57,170 nucleotides of DNA from Peribacillus alkalitolerans (GCF_010882125.1 NZ_JAAGVZ010000021.1:1-57170); one strand, 5' to 3'. Shown: positions 11,368 through 21,430, numbered from the stretch's first letter. Numbers and translations are program-made. Notes: generated from the letters alone by a model not told the origin.

Positions 11368-12147
11368 TTATTTCTTGCTCGACTCCATATTGCGTTGATA
11401 AATCAGTTTCAATCCCTTCAAGGTCAAGAAAGGGTCGACAACATCAATCACTTCGGATTCCTTAGAAATTAACGTCGCCAATCCTCCTGTTGCAATGACA
11501 GTTGGCTCTTTCTTACTTTGCGCTTTCATCCTTGCTACAATTCCTTCAACTTGTCCTACATAACCAAATAGGATTCCTGATTGCATCGCTGCCACTGTAT
11601 TCTTTCCGACCACTTCTTCAGGGCGCGCTATTTCAATACGGGGAAGTTTAGCAGCCTTGGAATAAAGAGCTTCAGTTGAAATACCGATTCCTGGAGCGAT
11701 AGCCCCACCCATATATTGTTTCTCTTCATTAATGTAACAATAGGTAGTTGCGGTACCAAAATCGACAATAATTAATGGATGTCCGTATTCATGGATTCCT
11801 GCAACGGCATTCACAATACGGTCAGCCCCAACCTCTCTTGGGTTTTCCAACTTGATGTTCAAGCCGTTTTTTATTCCAGGACCTACTATTAGCGGTTTAA
11901 TACCGAAATATTTTATACACATGCGTTCCAGAGCAAACATAATTGGAGGCACTACCGAGGAAATAATAATACCATCAAATTCTTTAAAGGATAGTCCTAC
12001 ATGCTCAAGAAGAGATTTTATTATCATGCCAAATTCATCTTCAGTCTTATTTCTACTTGTCTCTATGCGCCAATGATGCTTTAGATGATCTCCTTCATAA
12101 ACTCCCAACACAGTGTTCGTATTTCCAACGTCCAATACAAAAATCAT
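11368..12147 (-). CDS. coaX: Type III pantothenate kinase
   Basis: Phosphorylates pantothenate, the first step of coenzyme A synthesis. I place the start at the ATG at 12147 ([15 protein letters not shown], 259 residues), which matches the family N-terminus. The frame continues 11 codons upstream but those residues have no family counterpart. It shows the ASKHA phosphate motif [10 protein letters not shown], the signature [11 protein letters not shown] and DFGTATTYC. Type III kinases need a monovalent cation and are not feedback-inhibited by CoA, as known for the family. Confidence 0.96.
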   Translation of the reverse strand: MIFVLDVGNTNTVLGVYEGDHLKHHWRIETSRNKTEDEFGMIIKSLLEHVGLSFKEFDGIIISSVVPPIMFALERMCIKYFGIKPLIVGPGIKNGLNIKLENPREVGADRIVNAVAGIHEYGHPLIIVDFGTATTYCYINEEKQYMGGAIAPGIGISTEALYSKAAKLPRIEIARPEEVVGKNTVAAMQSGILFGYVGQVEGIVARMKAQSKKEPTVIATGGLATLISKESEVIDVVDPFLTLKGLKLIYQRNMESSKK

Positions 12148-12275
12148 TACAATCACCACTTTGCCTAAATTCTTAATCATCTATCTTACATTCTTTTTTA
12201 GTTAACATTACAGAATAAATAGGACCTTCACTATTTTCCATCCACATCATAACATAATAACGGTTTTTCACGAAG

Positions 12276-12305
12276 AAAAAAACGACCTCATATGAGATCG
12301 TTTTC
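12276..12305 (-). terminator. Terminator after ftsH
   Basis: Minus-strand stem AAACGATCTCA/TGAGGTCGTTT followed by a T run, 8 bp beyond the ftsH stop. Confidence 0.9.
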
Positions 12306-12312
12306 AGTAGTT

Positions 12313-14358
12313 TTATTCTTTTTTCTCATCATTATTAGGATTGATAGGATTTTCAGGGTGCCCCTCTTGGATAGGTGGAGTCACAAGGTCTTCCCTTTTC
12401 TCCTTAATTTCAGGAGTACGCTCTTCCACTACTGGAGGTTCAACCGCTTCCTTATCTTCCTTACTTTTGATGTTCACTTTCACATCGTCTAGCTCACCAT
12501 TCAGAGCTTTATAAGAACGCTCTGGTAGTTTACCATGATCTGCTAGGTGCTTGATTTGTTCTGCATCCAATGTTTCAACTTCAAGTAATGTGTTCGCAAT
12601 GATATCTAGCTTATCACGATGTTCAGTTAGAATCTTTCTTGCTCGCTCATAACTTTCTTTGATAATACGCTGGATTTCTAAATCAATGTCATATGCAATT
12701 GCATCTGAATAATTTTGGTCGTTGTTGAAGTCTCTACCTAAGAAAACTTGGCCGCCTTGAGACTGTCCAAATTGAAGTGGTCCTAGTTTATCACTCATCC
12801 CGAATTCAGTAACCATTCGTCGAGCGATTCCAGTTGCACGTTGGAAGTCATTATGTGCCCCAGTACTTACTTCACCGAATACAATTTCCTCCGCCACACG
12901 GCCACCTAGTAGACCTACGATTTTGTCCAACAATTCCGGCTTAGTCATGAAGAAACGATCTTCTTTCGGAAGCATAACCGCATAACCACCTGCTTGACCA
13001 CGAGGAACAATGGTAACTTTATGAACAGTTTCTGCTTCATCCAACACAAGACCAATGACAGTATGACCAGCTTCATGGAATGCAACAATATTACGTTCCT
13101 TTTCTGAGATCACACGGTTTTTCTTAGCAGGTCCTGCAATAACACGATCGGTTGCTTCATCGATATCGGACATATCGATTTTCTTTTTGTTTCGACGAGC
13201 CGCCACTAGGGCTGCCTCATTCAATAAATTCTCAAGATCAGCTCCAGAGAATCCTGGTGTACGCATTGCAATGGCTTTCAAATCCACTTCATCTGCAAAA
13301 GGTTTATTTCTTGCATGTACTTTTAGGACCGCTTCACGACCTTTTACATCTGGACGGCCGACTGTAACTTGACGGTCAAATCGTCCTGGACGAAGAAGGG
13401 CTGGGTCTAGAATATCAGGTCGGTTTGTAGCTGCGATGATAATGATTCCTTCATTTGCACCAAAACCGTCCATTTCAACTAATAACTGATTCAATGTTTG
13501 TTCACGCTCGTCATGGCCACCGCCTAAACCAGCACCACGCTGACGACCGACTGCATCAATTTCATCAATGAAGATAATACAAGGTGCGTTCTTCTTAGCG
13601 TTTTCGAATAAGTCACGTACACGTGAAGCCCCGACCCCAACAAACATTTCGACGAAGTCTGAACCTGAAATCGAGAAGAAAGGAACGCCTGCTTCTCCTG
13701 CTACTGCACGTGCAAGCAATGTTTTACCTGTACCTGGAGGACCTACTAATAGGACCCCTTTAGGGATACGAGCCCCTACTTCAGAGAATTTGCGAGGATC
13801 TTTTAAGAATTCAACAACTTCAACAAGTTCTTGTTTTTCTTCATCAGCGCCCGCAACATCTTTGAATCGCGCTTTTTTCTTTTCATCATTATAGAGTTTC
13901 GCTTTGCTCTTTCCAAAGTTCATCACTCGGCTTCCGCCACCCTGTGCTTGGTTCAGCAAGAAGAAGAACAAGATGAATATAATGATGAACGGAATAATTG
14001 AAGTAAAGAAAGTCATCCAACCGTTTGTTTCATCGGCAGGTTTAATATCTTCTTTAATACTAACACCTGACTGTTTCGCTGCAGCATCAATGCGACTTAA
14101 TGCTGTATCACTAATCGTTACGTATGTTAGGAAAGATTTCCCTTCTTCATACCCTTTTAATTGTCCTCTAATTTCATAGACATTTCGTTCAGGCTTTAAA
14201 GAATATCCCGTAACGTCACCTTTTTCTAAGTAACGGAAAAACTGGTCCTGCGTAATATTTTCAGTAGGCTCATTATTATTCGTAAAGATGCTTACGATTC
14301 CAATAATGACCAAAAATATAAGTAAATAAAAAATCGTATTACGGAAGATCCGATTCAT
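12313..14358 (-). CDS. ftsH: ATP-dependent zinc metalloprotease FtsH
   Basis: Membrane-bound AAA+ protease that degrades membrane and regulatory proteins; in Bacillus it is needed for normal sporulation. The 681-residue product has two membrane segments (about 9-27 and 114-135) flanking an extracytoplasmic domain. The AAA module follows, with Walker A GPPGTGKT, Walker [10 protein letters not shown] and the second region of homology [19 protein letters not shown]. The zinc site HEAGH is near residue 420. The C-terminal tail (about 630-681) is rich in E, K and P and looks disordered. The start has a GGGAGGAGG ribosome site. Confidence 0.98.
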   Translation of the reverse strand: MNRIFRNTIFYLLIFLVIIGIVSIFTNNNEPTENITQDQFFRYLEKGDVTGYSLKPERNVYEIRGQLKGYEEGKSFLTYVTISDTALSRIDAAAKQSGVSIKEDIKPADETNGWMTFFTSIIPFIIIFILFFFLLNQAQGGGSRVMNFGKSKAKLYNDEKKKARFKDVAGADEEKQELVEVVEFLKDPRKFSEVGARIPKGVLLVGPPGTGKTLLARAVAGEAGVPFFSISGSDFVEMFVGVGASRVRDLFENAKKNAPCIIFIDEIDAVGRQRGAGLGGGHDEREQTLNQLLVEMDGFGANEGIIIIAATNRPDILDPALLRPGRFDRQVTVGRPDVKGREAVLKVHARNKPFADEVDLKAIAMRTPGFSGADLENLLNEAALVAARRNKKKIDMSDIDEATDRVIAGPAKKNRVISEKERNIVAFHEAGHTVIGLVLDEAETVHKVTIVPRGQAGGYAVMLPKEDRFFMTKPELLDKIVGLLGGRVAEEIVFGEVSTGAHNDFQRATGIARRMVTEFGMSDKLGPLQFGQSQGGQVFLGRDFNNDQNYSDAIAYDIDLEIQRIIKESYERARKILTEHRDKLDIIANTLLEVETLDAEQIKHLADHGKLPERSYKALNGELDDVKVNIKSKEDKEAVEPPVVEERTPEIKEKREDLVTPPIQEGHPENPINPNNDEKKE

Positions 14359-14430
14359 TCCTTACCTCCTCCCACAATGAATAAACTATATTAAATAGTA
14401 TCATAGCAAAACATGGTAATACAATAATTT

Positions 14431-14467
14431 AACATCCCTACAAAAATGTAGACAAAATTGGGATGTT
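14431..14467 (-). terminator. Hairpin between hprT and ftsH (weak terminator or attenuator)
   Basis: Directly after the hprT stop, an AACATCCC/GGGATGTT stem encloses a smaller CTACA/TGTAG stem. On the minus strand the following bases are TAAATTATT and not a clean T run, so some read-through into ftsH is likely. Confidence 0.45.
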
Positions 14468-15019
14468 TTATTCCTTATTTGAATAAATTTCTGGCTTCAA
14501 TACTCCAATGTAAGGAAGGTTGCGGTATCTTTCCGCATAATCAAGTCCATAACCTACAACGAATTCATCAGGCACGATAAAACCTACATAATCTGCTTCG
14601 ATGTCAGCCTTTCTTCCTGATGGCTTATCCAATAAAGTCACAATCTTAATGGATTTAGCTTTGCGATAACGGAAAAGCTCCACTAAATAGCTCAATGTTA
14701 GTCCACTATCAATAATATCTTCGATAATCAAGATATCACGACCTTCTACTGAGGTATTCAGGTCTTTGATGATTTTGACTTCCCCAGTAGATACAGTGGA
14801 ATTCCCATAACTAGATACATCCATGAAGTCCATTTCCAAATGAGTGTCCACACGTTTCAATAAATCTGCCATGAAAGGCATTGCACCTTTAAGGACCCCA
14901 ATTGCTAAAGGAAAACGATCATTGTATTCATCTGTTAGTCTTGTTCCAAGCTCAAGGATTTTTGCTTGAAGTTCTTCTTCACTAATTAATACTTTCTCAA
15001 TATCATTCTGTAATGTCAT
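14468..15019 (-). CDS. hprT: Hypoxanthine-guanine phosphoribosyltransferase
   Basis: Purine salvage enzyme joining hypoxanthine or guanine to PRPP. The 183-residue product has the PRPP-binding motif [14 protein letters not shown] (about 97-110) and the family segments [12 protein letters not shown] and [19 protein letters not shown]. It is 24 bp after tilS; the tilS-hprT-ftsH order is conserved in Bacillus, where TilS and HprT have been reported to act together on ftsH expression. That regulatory role is known from B. subtilis and not shown by this sequence. Confidence 0.97.
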   Translation of the reverse strand: MTLQNDIEKVLISEEELQAKILELGTRLTDEYNDRFPLAIGVLKGAMPFMADLLKRVDTHLEMDFMDVSSYGNSTVSTGEVKIIKDLNTSVEGRDILIIEDIIDSGLTLSYLVELFRYRKAKSIKIVTLLDKPSGRKADIEADYVGFIVPDEFVVGYGLDYAERYRNLPYIGVLKPEIYSNKE

Positions 15020-15043
15020 GTTTATAATTGCCCCCTAGAAGAC

Positions 15044-16435
15044 CTACTCTTTTAAATATTTTAGACATATGAAAGACTTTAGCTTTTCCACGTTTTGATC
15101 CACCGGTGATTTTTTAAGTCCCGGAAGCCATATGATGTTGCCATCGTCATCTTCTACGATTGGCCACACTTCTCTTTCCACTAAAGGGATTTTTGCATTG
15201 ATAAAAATATCCTTTAGCTTTTTGGAGCCTTCCAACCCCTTGACCTTCATCCGATCGCCATCTTTCTTGGTTCGCACCCTTAATGGGAAACAATCAAAAT
15301 CAACTGGCAATCTTAATATGTAATTACTACTTTGGATAAAATTTTCTTCTTCTATATATTGTGCTGTAATTTTATATCCATTCGGAAGAAATATGTATCC
15401 TGGGATTTGTAATAATAAGGAATAAGGCTGCGCTAAGGTATCACCAAAGGAGAAGGTGCATTCATCATATGATTTTTTGGCAATGATTCCTTCTGGCAAA
15501 TGAATTTCACCAGATGGATGAGTATTGCGGAACATTTCCAACAAATGTTCGATATGTATGGCGGATAAGGCTTTAGGTCTTTCAATGTAAAGATAGTTTA
15601 ATATTAGTTGAATAGCTCTCCTTTGTAAAGGTTTAGGCACTATGAGCAAAGGCTGCAGGGCAATCACAACCCGATTTTCACCCTTCTCTACTATGATGTC
15701 CTGTAACTGTTCCTCTGCTTGTAAAAGTAAAAATTGTTCATCTTCCAACAATTCTTCACTAAATCGTTGAAAATGTTGATGAACTAGGGCATTCTCCTGC
15801 TTTAAAAATGGTAATACATGTTTTCTAAATCGATTCCGCACATATACTTCCTTTTCATTACTGGGATCGATTCGAGGGAAAAGGCCGTTTCTTTTACAAT
15901 AATCCAGGATTTCTTCTTTAGTCACAGAAATAAACGGCCTAAATAATTCGCTGTCGTGGAATGCTCGTTGGATTGCCATGCCTGCACGCGCGGTCCCTGT
16001 TGCCCCTCTCGTCCATCTCATCAACATGGTTTCCATTTGGTCATCTCCATGATGACCAAGTGCAAGCTTATTCAACGAATGAAGATCCATAACATTTCTA
16101 TAAAATTCATACCTGACATCCCGGGCTGCAGTTTGGGAGCTTTTACCCGTTTCCTTCATATAACTAGTTACATCAATACGTTTTGCCTCAAATGGAATGT
16201 CCCAAGCTTCACAAATACCCTTTACAAACAATAGGTCTCTGTAAGACTCTTCCCCCCTAAACATATGATCGACATGTGCACAAACTAAATGGATGTTGTA
16301 CTGATTTCTTAATTTAAATAAGAAGTGCAACAGAGCCAATGAATCTGGCCCCCCAGACACACCCACTAAAATTCGGTCTCCCTCTTGAATTAAGTGATTG
16401 CTTTTGATGAACTTGATTGTCTTATGTTCTAGCAT
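15044..16435 (-). CDS. tilS: tRNA(Ile)-lysidine synthase
   Basis: Converts the wobble cytidine of tRNA-Ile(CAU) to lysidine, changing its identity from methionine to isoleucine. The N-type ATP pyrophosphatase P-loop (ILVGVSGGPDSLALLHF) is near the N-terminus. The central domain includes LALGHHGDDQMETMLMRWTRG, here just noted by its HHGDDQ core, and the TilS C-terminal domain includes VKGLEGSKKLKDIFI. I prefer the ATG at 16435 (MLEHKTIKF), which has AAAGGGATG 8 bp upstream. A TTG seven codons earlier at 16456 is the alternative. The length of about 463 residues is normal. Confidence 0.95.
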   Translation of the reverse strand: MLEHKTIKFIKSNHLIQEGDRILVGVSGGPDSLALLHFLFKLRNQYNIHLVCAHVDHMFRGEESYRDLLFVKGICEAWDIPFEAKRIDVTSYMKETGKSSQTAARDVRYEFYRNVMDLHSLNKLALGHHGDDQMETMLMRWTRGATGTARAGMAIQRAFHDSELFRPFISVTKEEILDYCKRNGLFPRIDPSNEKEVYVRNRFRKHVLPFLKQENALVHQHFQRFSEELLEDEQFLLLQAEEQLQDIIVEKGENRVVIALQPLLIVPKPLQRRAIQLILNYLYIERPKALSAIHIEHLLEMFRNTHPSGEIHLPEGIIAKKSYDECTFSFGDTLAQPYSLLLQIPGYIFLPNGYKITAQYIEEENFIQSSNYILRLPVDFDCFPLRVRTKKDGDRMKVKGLEGSKKLKDIFINAKIPLVEREVWPIVEDDDGNIIWLPGLKKSPVDQNVEKLKSFICLKYLKE

Positions 16436-16550
16436 TCTTTTTACATCCCTTTTCAATGGGTTACCCTTTTTATACGAAATAATAACCTAAAGGTTTCAAT
16501 TAATTTTTCTTTTACTCATTTTACTTTATCCTATATGATTTACCAATGTT

Positions 16551-17534
16551 TCAGCTTAGAATCTGCATATAAATGTACAAAGCATAAAGAAATGATACGA
16601 CGAGCAAAATGACGAACGTTTCGATGTATCCTGTGCTCTTACGTCGCACCTGTTTCTGTTGGATTCGCGTAGCACTTCCATTCGCATGTGCTGGCTTTGG
16701 TTTTGAGATAGATTTTTTAGGTCTAGATTGGTTATTAAGGGTGTTAAAAAGGTCTTTTCTCATGTCAGAAGCTCGTGTATATCTTCCTCTCAATGCACTT
16801 TCCAGAATATCTTTATAGGGATGTAATTCAGTCTTTCTATCAACTGCATTCATAAGCATGGGAAGGTTATCGCTTCCCTTTTGAAACCGATTTGGATAGG
16901 CCGAATTAATCATAACCATCGCCACTGCAAATAAATCATAACTCGGTTCCGCCTTACGAGAACCAAGACCCCAATATCCCCTGTCAAAAAATTCTGTAAA
17001 CTCTTTAACTGATCTCCCGATAATGGTGGTCCCTCCGACGTCAACGCATCGAATTTTAGAATGCGGCTGGGTCACAATTAGATTTTCTGGTTTTATGTCC
17101 CCAAAGATCCATCCATTGGAATGTAGTTCATCTAGGCTGGCAAGAAGTTGTAACATCAGGACTCCAGTCCAACCATGACCCTTTTTTTGTATGAAAGGGA
17201 GGAAGCTTTCTCCTTGAATGTATTCCATTACATAGAAAGGTAAAATCTTACCATTGCGCACCCAATCATCAGCTTCTATAAAAGAAGGTCCAAGGGCTGA
17301 TCCCTGGACCTTTGAGAAGGATTTGAGAATATTCATTTCAGACGTGATACTCGCACTGTTATCGCTGATTTTCAAAGCTACTAATTGCCTGTCTTTTTCA
17401 GCGAGATATACGATGCCGTTCGCACCGTATCCGAGTTCCTTTAAGACCTTATACTGACCTTTTTTCCACTTCCCATGGATGATGCTACCCGGCGAAATGT
17501 TACACTGATTCCTCATAGTATTGTTCATCATCAT
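16551..17534 (-). CDS. yabT: Serine/threonine protein kinase-like membrane protein YabT
   Basis: A 327-residue Hanks-type kinase with a C-terminal membrane helix (about 303-324). The glycine loop ELGYGANGIVYLAEK and the lysine in QLVALKIS are present. The catalytic loop reads FGDIKPENLIV: the aspartate and asparagine are kept but the usual His-Arg is missing, a non-RD form. The metal motif reads DVG where DFG is usual. A basic Ser/Lys-rich linker (about 270-300) precedes the helix. B. subtilis YabT is a forespore kinase stimulated by DNA that phosphorylates RecA. The start (ATGATGATG cluster) overlaps yabS by 35 bp. Confidence 0.9.
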   Translation of the reverse strand: MMMNNTMRNQCNISPGSIIHGKWKKGQYKVLKELGYGANGIVYLAEKDRQLVALKISDNSASITSEMNILKSFSKVQGSALGPSFIEADDWVRNGKILPFYVMEYIQGESFLPFIQKKGHGWTGVLMLQLLASLDELHSNGWIFGDIKPENLIVTQPHSKIRCVDVGGTTIIGRSVKEFTEFFDRGYWGLGSRKAEPSYDLFAVAMVMINSAYPNRFQKGSDNLPMLMNAVDRKTELHPYKDILESALRGRYTRASDMRKDLFNTLNNQSRPKKSISKPKPAHANGSATRIQQKQVRRKSTGYIETFVILLVVSFLYALYIYMQILS

Positions 17535-18237
17535 TAGATAACAATCCCCTTAAAGAATGTTTTTTGCCGAAATAATGAAGCGCTTCCTGGATGGCAGGAC
17601 CTGTTGGGGTAATCCCCCCAGTAGATAGTTTCGGAAAAATTTTTGATAAGGATTCCAGTTTCGGAGTCCAGTCTAGCAATTTTTCGACATCATCATGTTT
17701 CCCGGGAAATACAAACACGGAAAATTTATTGTTCCCAATTCTAGCATTTAGGCTTAATGACAAATCTAAAAGAGATTCTTTCACAGTAGGAAGCTTATGT
17801 TTCATGCTTGCACTTGTATCAACGAGGATCAATACCTCTAAATCAGAAGTCTCACCTAACTCATCGACCACTTCCATTACTTCCCCTCTTTTTTCAGGAG
17901 GAAGCTCCTCTATTGAGGTAGAACGCCCTAGAATTTGTTGGAGTTCTTTATTCACCACTCCCTGTATGGTTTGAGTCATTGCTTTTCTGGTAACCATTTG
18001 CACTGTCTGCGATAATTGTTCGGAGTAGACCACCTGGCTAACTCCCCCTCCAGAAGAGGCTATAGCTTCGATCTCTTGCATACCTTTTTCATCAATAACA
18101 TCCTTCTCCATCACACCTATGACATTTACCGTTAATCCTTGCTCTCTTGCCAGTGCTGCCATAGCGGCAGGATCTGCTCCTTGGTTCGAGCATCCATCAG
18201 TAATCAGTAAAATTTGACGCAATGTACTTTTTTTCAT
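17500..18237 (-). CDS. yabS: VWA-domain protein YabS
   Basis: A 245-residue cytoplasmic protein. A von Willebrand A domain occupies about residues 130-230, with the metal-site motif LEVLILVDTSASMK (DxSxS). The N-terminal part begins with ILLITDGCSNQGADP, which looks like the end of another VWA-type fold, so the protein may carry one and a half VWA modules. It overlaps yabT by 35 bp, suggesting a kinase and VWA pair in a sporulation setting next to spoIIE. Function is unknown beyond conservation in spore formers. Confidence 0.85.
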   Translation of the reverse strand: MKKSTLRQILLITDGCSNQGADPAAMAALAREQGLTVNVIGVMEKDVIDEKGMQEIEAIASSGGGVSQVVYSEQLSQTVQMVTRKAMTQTIQGVVNKELQQILGRSTSIEELPPEKRGEVMEVVDELGETSDLEVLILVDTSASMKHKLPTVKESLLDLSLSLNARIGNNKFSVFVFPGKHDDVEKLLDWTPKLESLSKIFPKLSTGGITPTGPAIQEALHYFGKKHSLRGLLSNDDEQYYEESV

Positions 18238-18310
18238 AAAATCTCCCCTCCACTATTATTCTGTTACCATCTTCGACTTGTTGGAGGGAATTTATACTAG
18301 TTTTCTTGAT

Positions 18311-20800
18311 TTAAATAGCTAATTTTTTGCTTTTGGTTTTCTTACCTCCGCTGACAGATATAGAAGACCATTTTGGGGTATTGTGTTTGATTTTCGCGAC
18401 AACAATGGTCATGTCATCATCAATTTCCCCTTTTGTACGTATCACTTCCTCCAAGATAAGATCTGCCACTGCTTGAGGTTCATTCGTTTCAAGATCCTTT
18501 ATTTTTCTCTTTAACCAATACTCCACGTTTTCCACATGGTTAGGTCCTTCAAAGATTCCATCGCTCATCATAATTAGTAAGTCTTCTGCCTTCAACTGCT
18601 CAGAAACGACATCCACATCAAACTCTCTCATGATTCCCATCGGTAGATTACTAGATTCAATTTTCATGATTTTATCCCCGCGTTTAATGAAACTAGGAAT
18701 TGAGCAAATCTTCAGAAATTTAACCTTAGCATCCTGTAAGTCGACCATGGCTAGGTCAAGTGTTGAAAAGATTTCATCCGTCGTCCTTAAAGACAAAACG
18801 GAATTGACTGATTTAATTGCGATTTTCTCCTCGATTCCTGACATCAGTATTTTTTGTAACAGCTGTAATGTTTCCATACTTTCAACATGGGCGCGTTCTC
18901 CATTCCCCATCCCGTCGCTAATTGCGATTGCATATTTACCGTTCCCTAACTCCATCGTGGTATGGCTGTCCCCTGAAACAAACCCTCCTCCTTTTGCAGC
19001 ATGTGCGATTCCTGTTTCCACTACAAAACGTTTCGCAGATTTAAAATTCACATGACAGAAACCATTTGGAAAGGCTGCGCACTCCTCAGATTGAACAACA
19101 ATCGTTTCCCCTAGAATATCTGATAGCATTGGAGCAACCAGTTTCTCGCATTCTCCCCTTCCTTGGCAAAATGGGATTGACATATCTATATCTACATTTC
19201 CTTGTTCAAGACTGTATATTTCAACATTTCCGATTTGAATACCGAAATCCTGAATAGCTTCTAAGATTTGTTCCTCCTGTAAGTGGTGGTTTTTTCGTTC
19301 TCTTTGTATTTCTTTTGCAAAGTCCTCCATGACCTCTGAAACACCGCGTAATTGTTCGGCTACCAATCTTCTACTTTCTTGTACTTGGCGCTTTAGTTTT
19401 TGGTTCGCTTGATAAAAAGTTAGCTCCTGCGAAATGGCATCGATTACTTTCTGTCCTCTAATACATTGTTTGTTCCATTCCCGATTCGTTTTTGAAGAAA
19501 TCTGCCCCCCATTATCCCCTAGCTGGATCATAATTTCCTTCATTCCATCATAGGTACCATTAAAATTCTTAGCCCAGCAGTAATTCTTTTTTGAGCAGGT
19601 CTGACACGTTTTTTCAGTAACATTGCTTAAGAAATAATCAAATTCCCGATCCTCGTCATCATTTTTGGACCATTCATCCATTTGTGAGAAACTATTAGAT
19701 AAAGCTTCAAAAACATTGGAAAACTGCGAAACTCGTTGAGCTGTGACATCTCTCATTTTTCTCATGTAAACCTGTTGTTCGTTGGAATATTCCACAGTGC
19801 CTGGAATATGCCTCGCAATTTTTTCAATTAAAATGGTAGGCGTTAACATAAACAAGACAATGGCACCACAGGATTCATAGACTGTAATCATGATATTGGT
19901 ACTACCTTCTCCATAAAGACCAATTAGAACAGTGGCAATCATTAAGCCTAGTGAAACACCAATCTTTTTCCCCTCTTTTAACAATCCCCCTAACAATCCT
20001 GAAAAAGCCAATAAACTCATTTGGTAAAGTGTCGCAACACTTGCGAGACTAAAAATAAGTCCGGTCACTACACCAACTGTAGATCCAATAGCTGCACCTG
20101 CTGCCAAAGAAAACAGCAAAACAAGATAACGTGAAAGTATATGTTCGAATGACAGGTCATAAAACGTCCATCCGATTGTTCCCGTCATAATTGAAGCCAT
20201 TAAAATAATGACACTGACCACTTCCTCCGTTTTTAAGGAAGTCACTTTTTTACGGATAGCGAGAAGTGGGATGCATTGAATGAAAATTAGGGTTAAAATA
20301 AGTGCCAATCCGCTTTCAACTGCAATCATCATTGCATCATACATTTGAATATCTCTGTACAAAATGTATTGTTTCGCTACATTGGTGAGAGAAAGTGAAA
20401 GGAAAACATACAATGACATAACTTGCACTTGGTTAACTATCGAAGGTCCTCTCACTTTATAAAGCAACATCACCAGTATTGCTCCAACAAACATGACTAG
20501 CCCATTTGAAAAATCTACCGTTACTGCTCCCGCTATTAATCCAATTAATGCTAGCGGAGCACGATCTCTCCTCATTAAGTAAACTGCCGCGAAAAACGGG
20601 AGGCCAAAAGGAGCAAGTTGGGATAAAATTAAGGCTCGTCCTAATAAAAAACCAATAATGGTTAGGAGAAAGCCCCTTTTCACAAAAAACTCTTCCACTT
20701 TATTTTGGACCGTTCCAACCCACTTGGTTGCATCTGCGCGAGCTTCTTTTAGGTTAATTTCTGCCATTGGCTCTATTAGATTCCGTTCTACTTTTTCCAA
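18311..20800 (-). CDS. spoIIE: Stage II sporulation protein E, membrane PP2C phosphatase
   Basis: Dephosphorylates SpoIIAA and so releases sigma-F in the forespore; it also binds FtsZ at the polar septum. I place the start at the TTG at 20800 (LEKVERN, read as Met; 829 residues), because GGGAGTGGT lies about 6 bp upstream and the result aligns with the B. subtilis protein. An ATG five codons earlier has no ribosome site. About ten membrane segments lie between residues 45 and 290, then a central oligomerisation/FtsZ region, then the C-terminal PP2C domain with AISDGMGNG and IDDDMTIVV. The promoter is of the Spo0A-controlled type. Confidence 0.96.
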   Translation of the reverse strand: MEKVERNLIEPMAEINLKEARADATKWVGTVQNKVEEFFVKRGFLLTIIGFLLGRALILSQLAPFGLPFFAAVYLMRRDRAPLALIGLIAGAVTVDFSNGLVMFVGAILVMLLYKVRGPSIVNQVQVMSLYVFLSLSLTNVAKQYILYRDIQMYDAMMIAVESGLALILTLIFIQCIPLLAIRKKVTSLKTEEVVSVIILMASIMTGTIGWTFYDLSFEHILSRYLVLLFSLAAGAAIGSTVGVVTGLIFSLASVATLYQMSLLAFSGLLGGLLKEGKKIGVSLGLMIATVLIGLYGEGSTNIMITVYESCGAIVLFMLTPTILIEKIARHIPGTVEYSNEQQVYMRKMRDVTAQRVSQFSNVFEALSNSFSQMDEWSKNDDEDREFDYFLSNVTEKTCQTCSKKNYCWAKNFNGTYDGMKEIMIQLGDNGGQISSKTNREWNKQCIRGQKVIDAISQELTFYQANQKLKRQVQESRRLVAEQLRGVSEVMEDFAKEIQRERKNHHLQEEQILEAIQDFGIQIGNVEIYSLEQGNVDIDMSIPFCQGRGECEKLVAPMLSDILGETIVVQSEECAAFPNGFCHVNFKSAKRFVVETGIAHAAKGGGFVSGDSHTTMELGNGKYAIAISDGMGNGERAHVESMETLQLLQKILMSGIEEKIAIKSVNSVLSLRTTDEIFSTLDLAMVDLQDAKVKFLKICSIPSFIKRGDKIMKIESSNLPMGIMREFDVDVVSEQLKAEDLLIMMSDGIFEGPNHVENVEYWLKRKIKDLETNEPQAVADLILEEVIRTKGEIDDDMTIVVAKIKHNTPKWSSISVSGGKKTKSKKLAI

Positions 20801-20836
20801 ACCTACCACTCCCATCTCTAGTAATAGTTGTTTTTT

Positions 20837-20869
20837 ATTATAGTAGGAATGATAGTGGGAATTTGTCGC
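20837..20869 (-). promoter_or_regulatory. spoIIE promoter with wide spacer, Spo0A-type
   Basis: A perfect -10 TATAAT (20837-20842) lies 21 bp from a GCGACA box (20864-20869). The wide spacing is the hallmark of the Spo0A-activated sigma-A promoters of spoIIE and spoIIG. The -35 area overlaps an inverted 0A-like box, TTTGTCGCA on the plus strand at 20862-20870. Confidence 0.7.
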
Positions 20870-20895
20870 AATATAGAGGGGCATATGGAAAAACG

Positions 20896-20902
20896 TTCGA
20901 CG
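20896..20902 (-). promoter_or_regulatory. Second 0A-like box upstream of spoIIE
   Basis: Minus-strand CGTCGAA differs by one base from the 0A core TGTCGAA. It lies about 55-60 bp upstream of the -10 box, a suitable place for activation. Confidence 0.5.
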
Positions 20903-21097
20903 GAATTCTTTCCAAAATGGCAAAAGTGAACATTAATAGTCTTTATTTAGTTCTTAAATTTCATGATTGGTGCTTAATACGAAATTTCCGAGGGAGAAAT
21001 TTGGCAAATGATAGGAGAAAAAGGAGTTCGATTGGTGGAATAAAAATATAAAAAGGCTCATTTCGTATAGATTGTTATTTTTATGTTGTGTAGTTTG

Positions 21098-21234
21098 TCC
21101 GTTGATTGCAGCGAGAGGTACTTGCTTTCCGCGGGGGAGGGTGGGAGCTTCCTCGGCGTTACCGCCTGTGGGGTCTCCCACTTCCCTCTATTTCCCGCAA
21201 GAGTCAAGTGCCCTCCGCTACTATCAAATCAGAC
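21098..21234. repeat. Large hairpin repeat, copy 1
   Basis: About 137 bp, closely similar to 33776-33973. It begins CCGTTGATT and ends near CTATCAAATC, an imperfect version of the GTTGAT/ATCAAC ends of the other copy. The outer arms pair (ACTTGCTTTCCGCGGG with CCCGCAAGAGTCAAGT, imperfectly) and the inner arms pair (GAGGGTGGGAG with CTCCCACTTCCCTC). It is more GC-rich than its surroundings and has no credible gene. From memory, repeats of this type are scattered between genes in many Bacillaceae genomes. Confidence 0.85.
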
Positions 21235-21335
21235 TTTTAAAATAAAGTTTACTAAAAAAGCAATAAAGTTTACGAAACAACCTATAAAAAAGAAATAATG
21301 AAACAAAAAAACTACTTTTCAACGAAAATATAACG

Positions 21336-21364
21336 TTGACAAAAACTATCGTGGTATGTAAGAT
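21336..21364 (+). promoter_or_regulatory. Promoter of the tRNA-Met/tRNA-Glu unit
   Basis: TTGACA (21336-21341), a 17-bp spacer and TAAGAT (21359-21364) on the plus strand. Transcription would start near 21371 and run through the tRNA fragment at 21404 before reaching the intact tRNAs. Confidence 0.65.
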
Positions 21365-21403
21365 ATAACTTGTGCTCTTTAAGGGTACATCCTAATTTTA
21401 TTT

Positions 21404-21430
21404 GGCGGCGTAGCTCAGCTGGCTAGAGCG
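21404..21430 (+). pseudogene. 5' fragment of tRNA-Met, truncated duplicate
   Basis: The first 27 nucleotides of the tRNA-Met at 21540 are repeated exactly here (acceptor 5' strand and D-arm, ending TAGAGCG); the identity includes three more bases upstream. After 21430 the sequence diverges (ACGAGCGACGCTTCATG...) and no matching anticodon arm, T-arm or acceptor 3' strand follows. A lone GTTCGAAC at 21467-21474 resembles a T-loop but its flanks do not pair. Confidence 0.85.

Noticed and set aside
13568-13894. A 108-codon plus-strand frame opposite ftsH
   Set aside because: Antisense to the conserved AAA domain; no independent evidence of coding.
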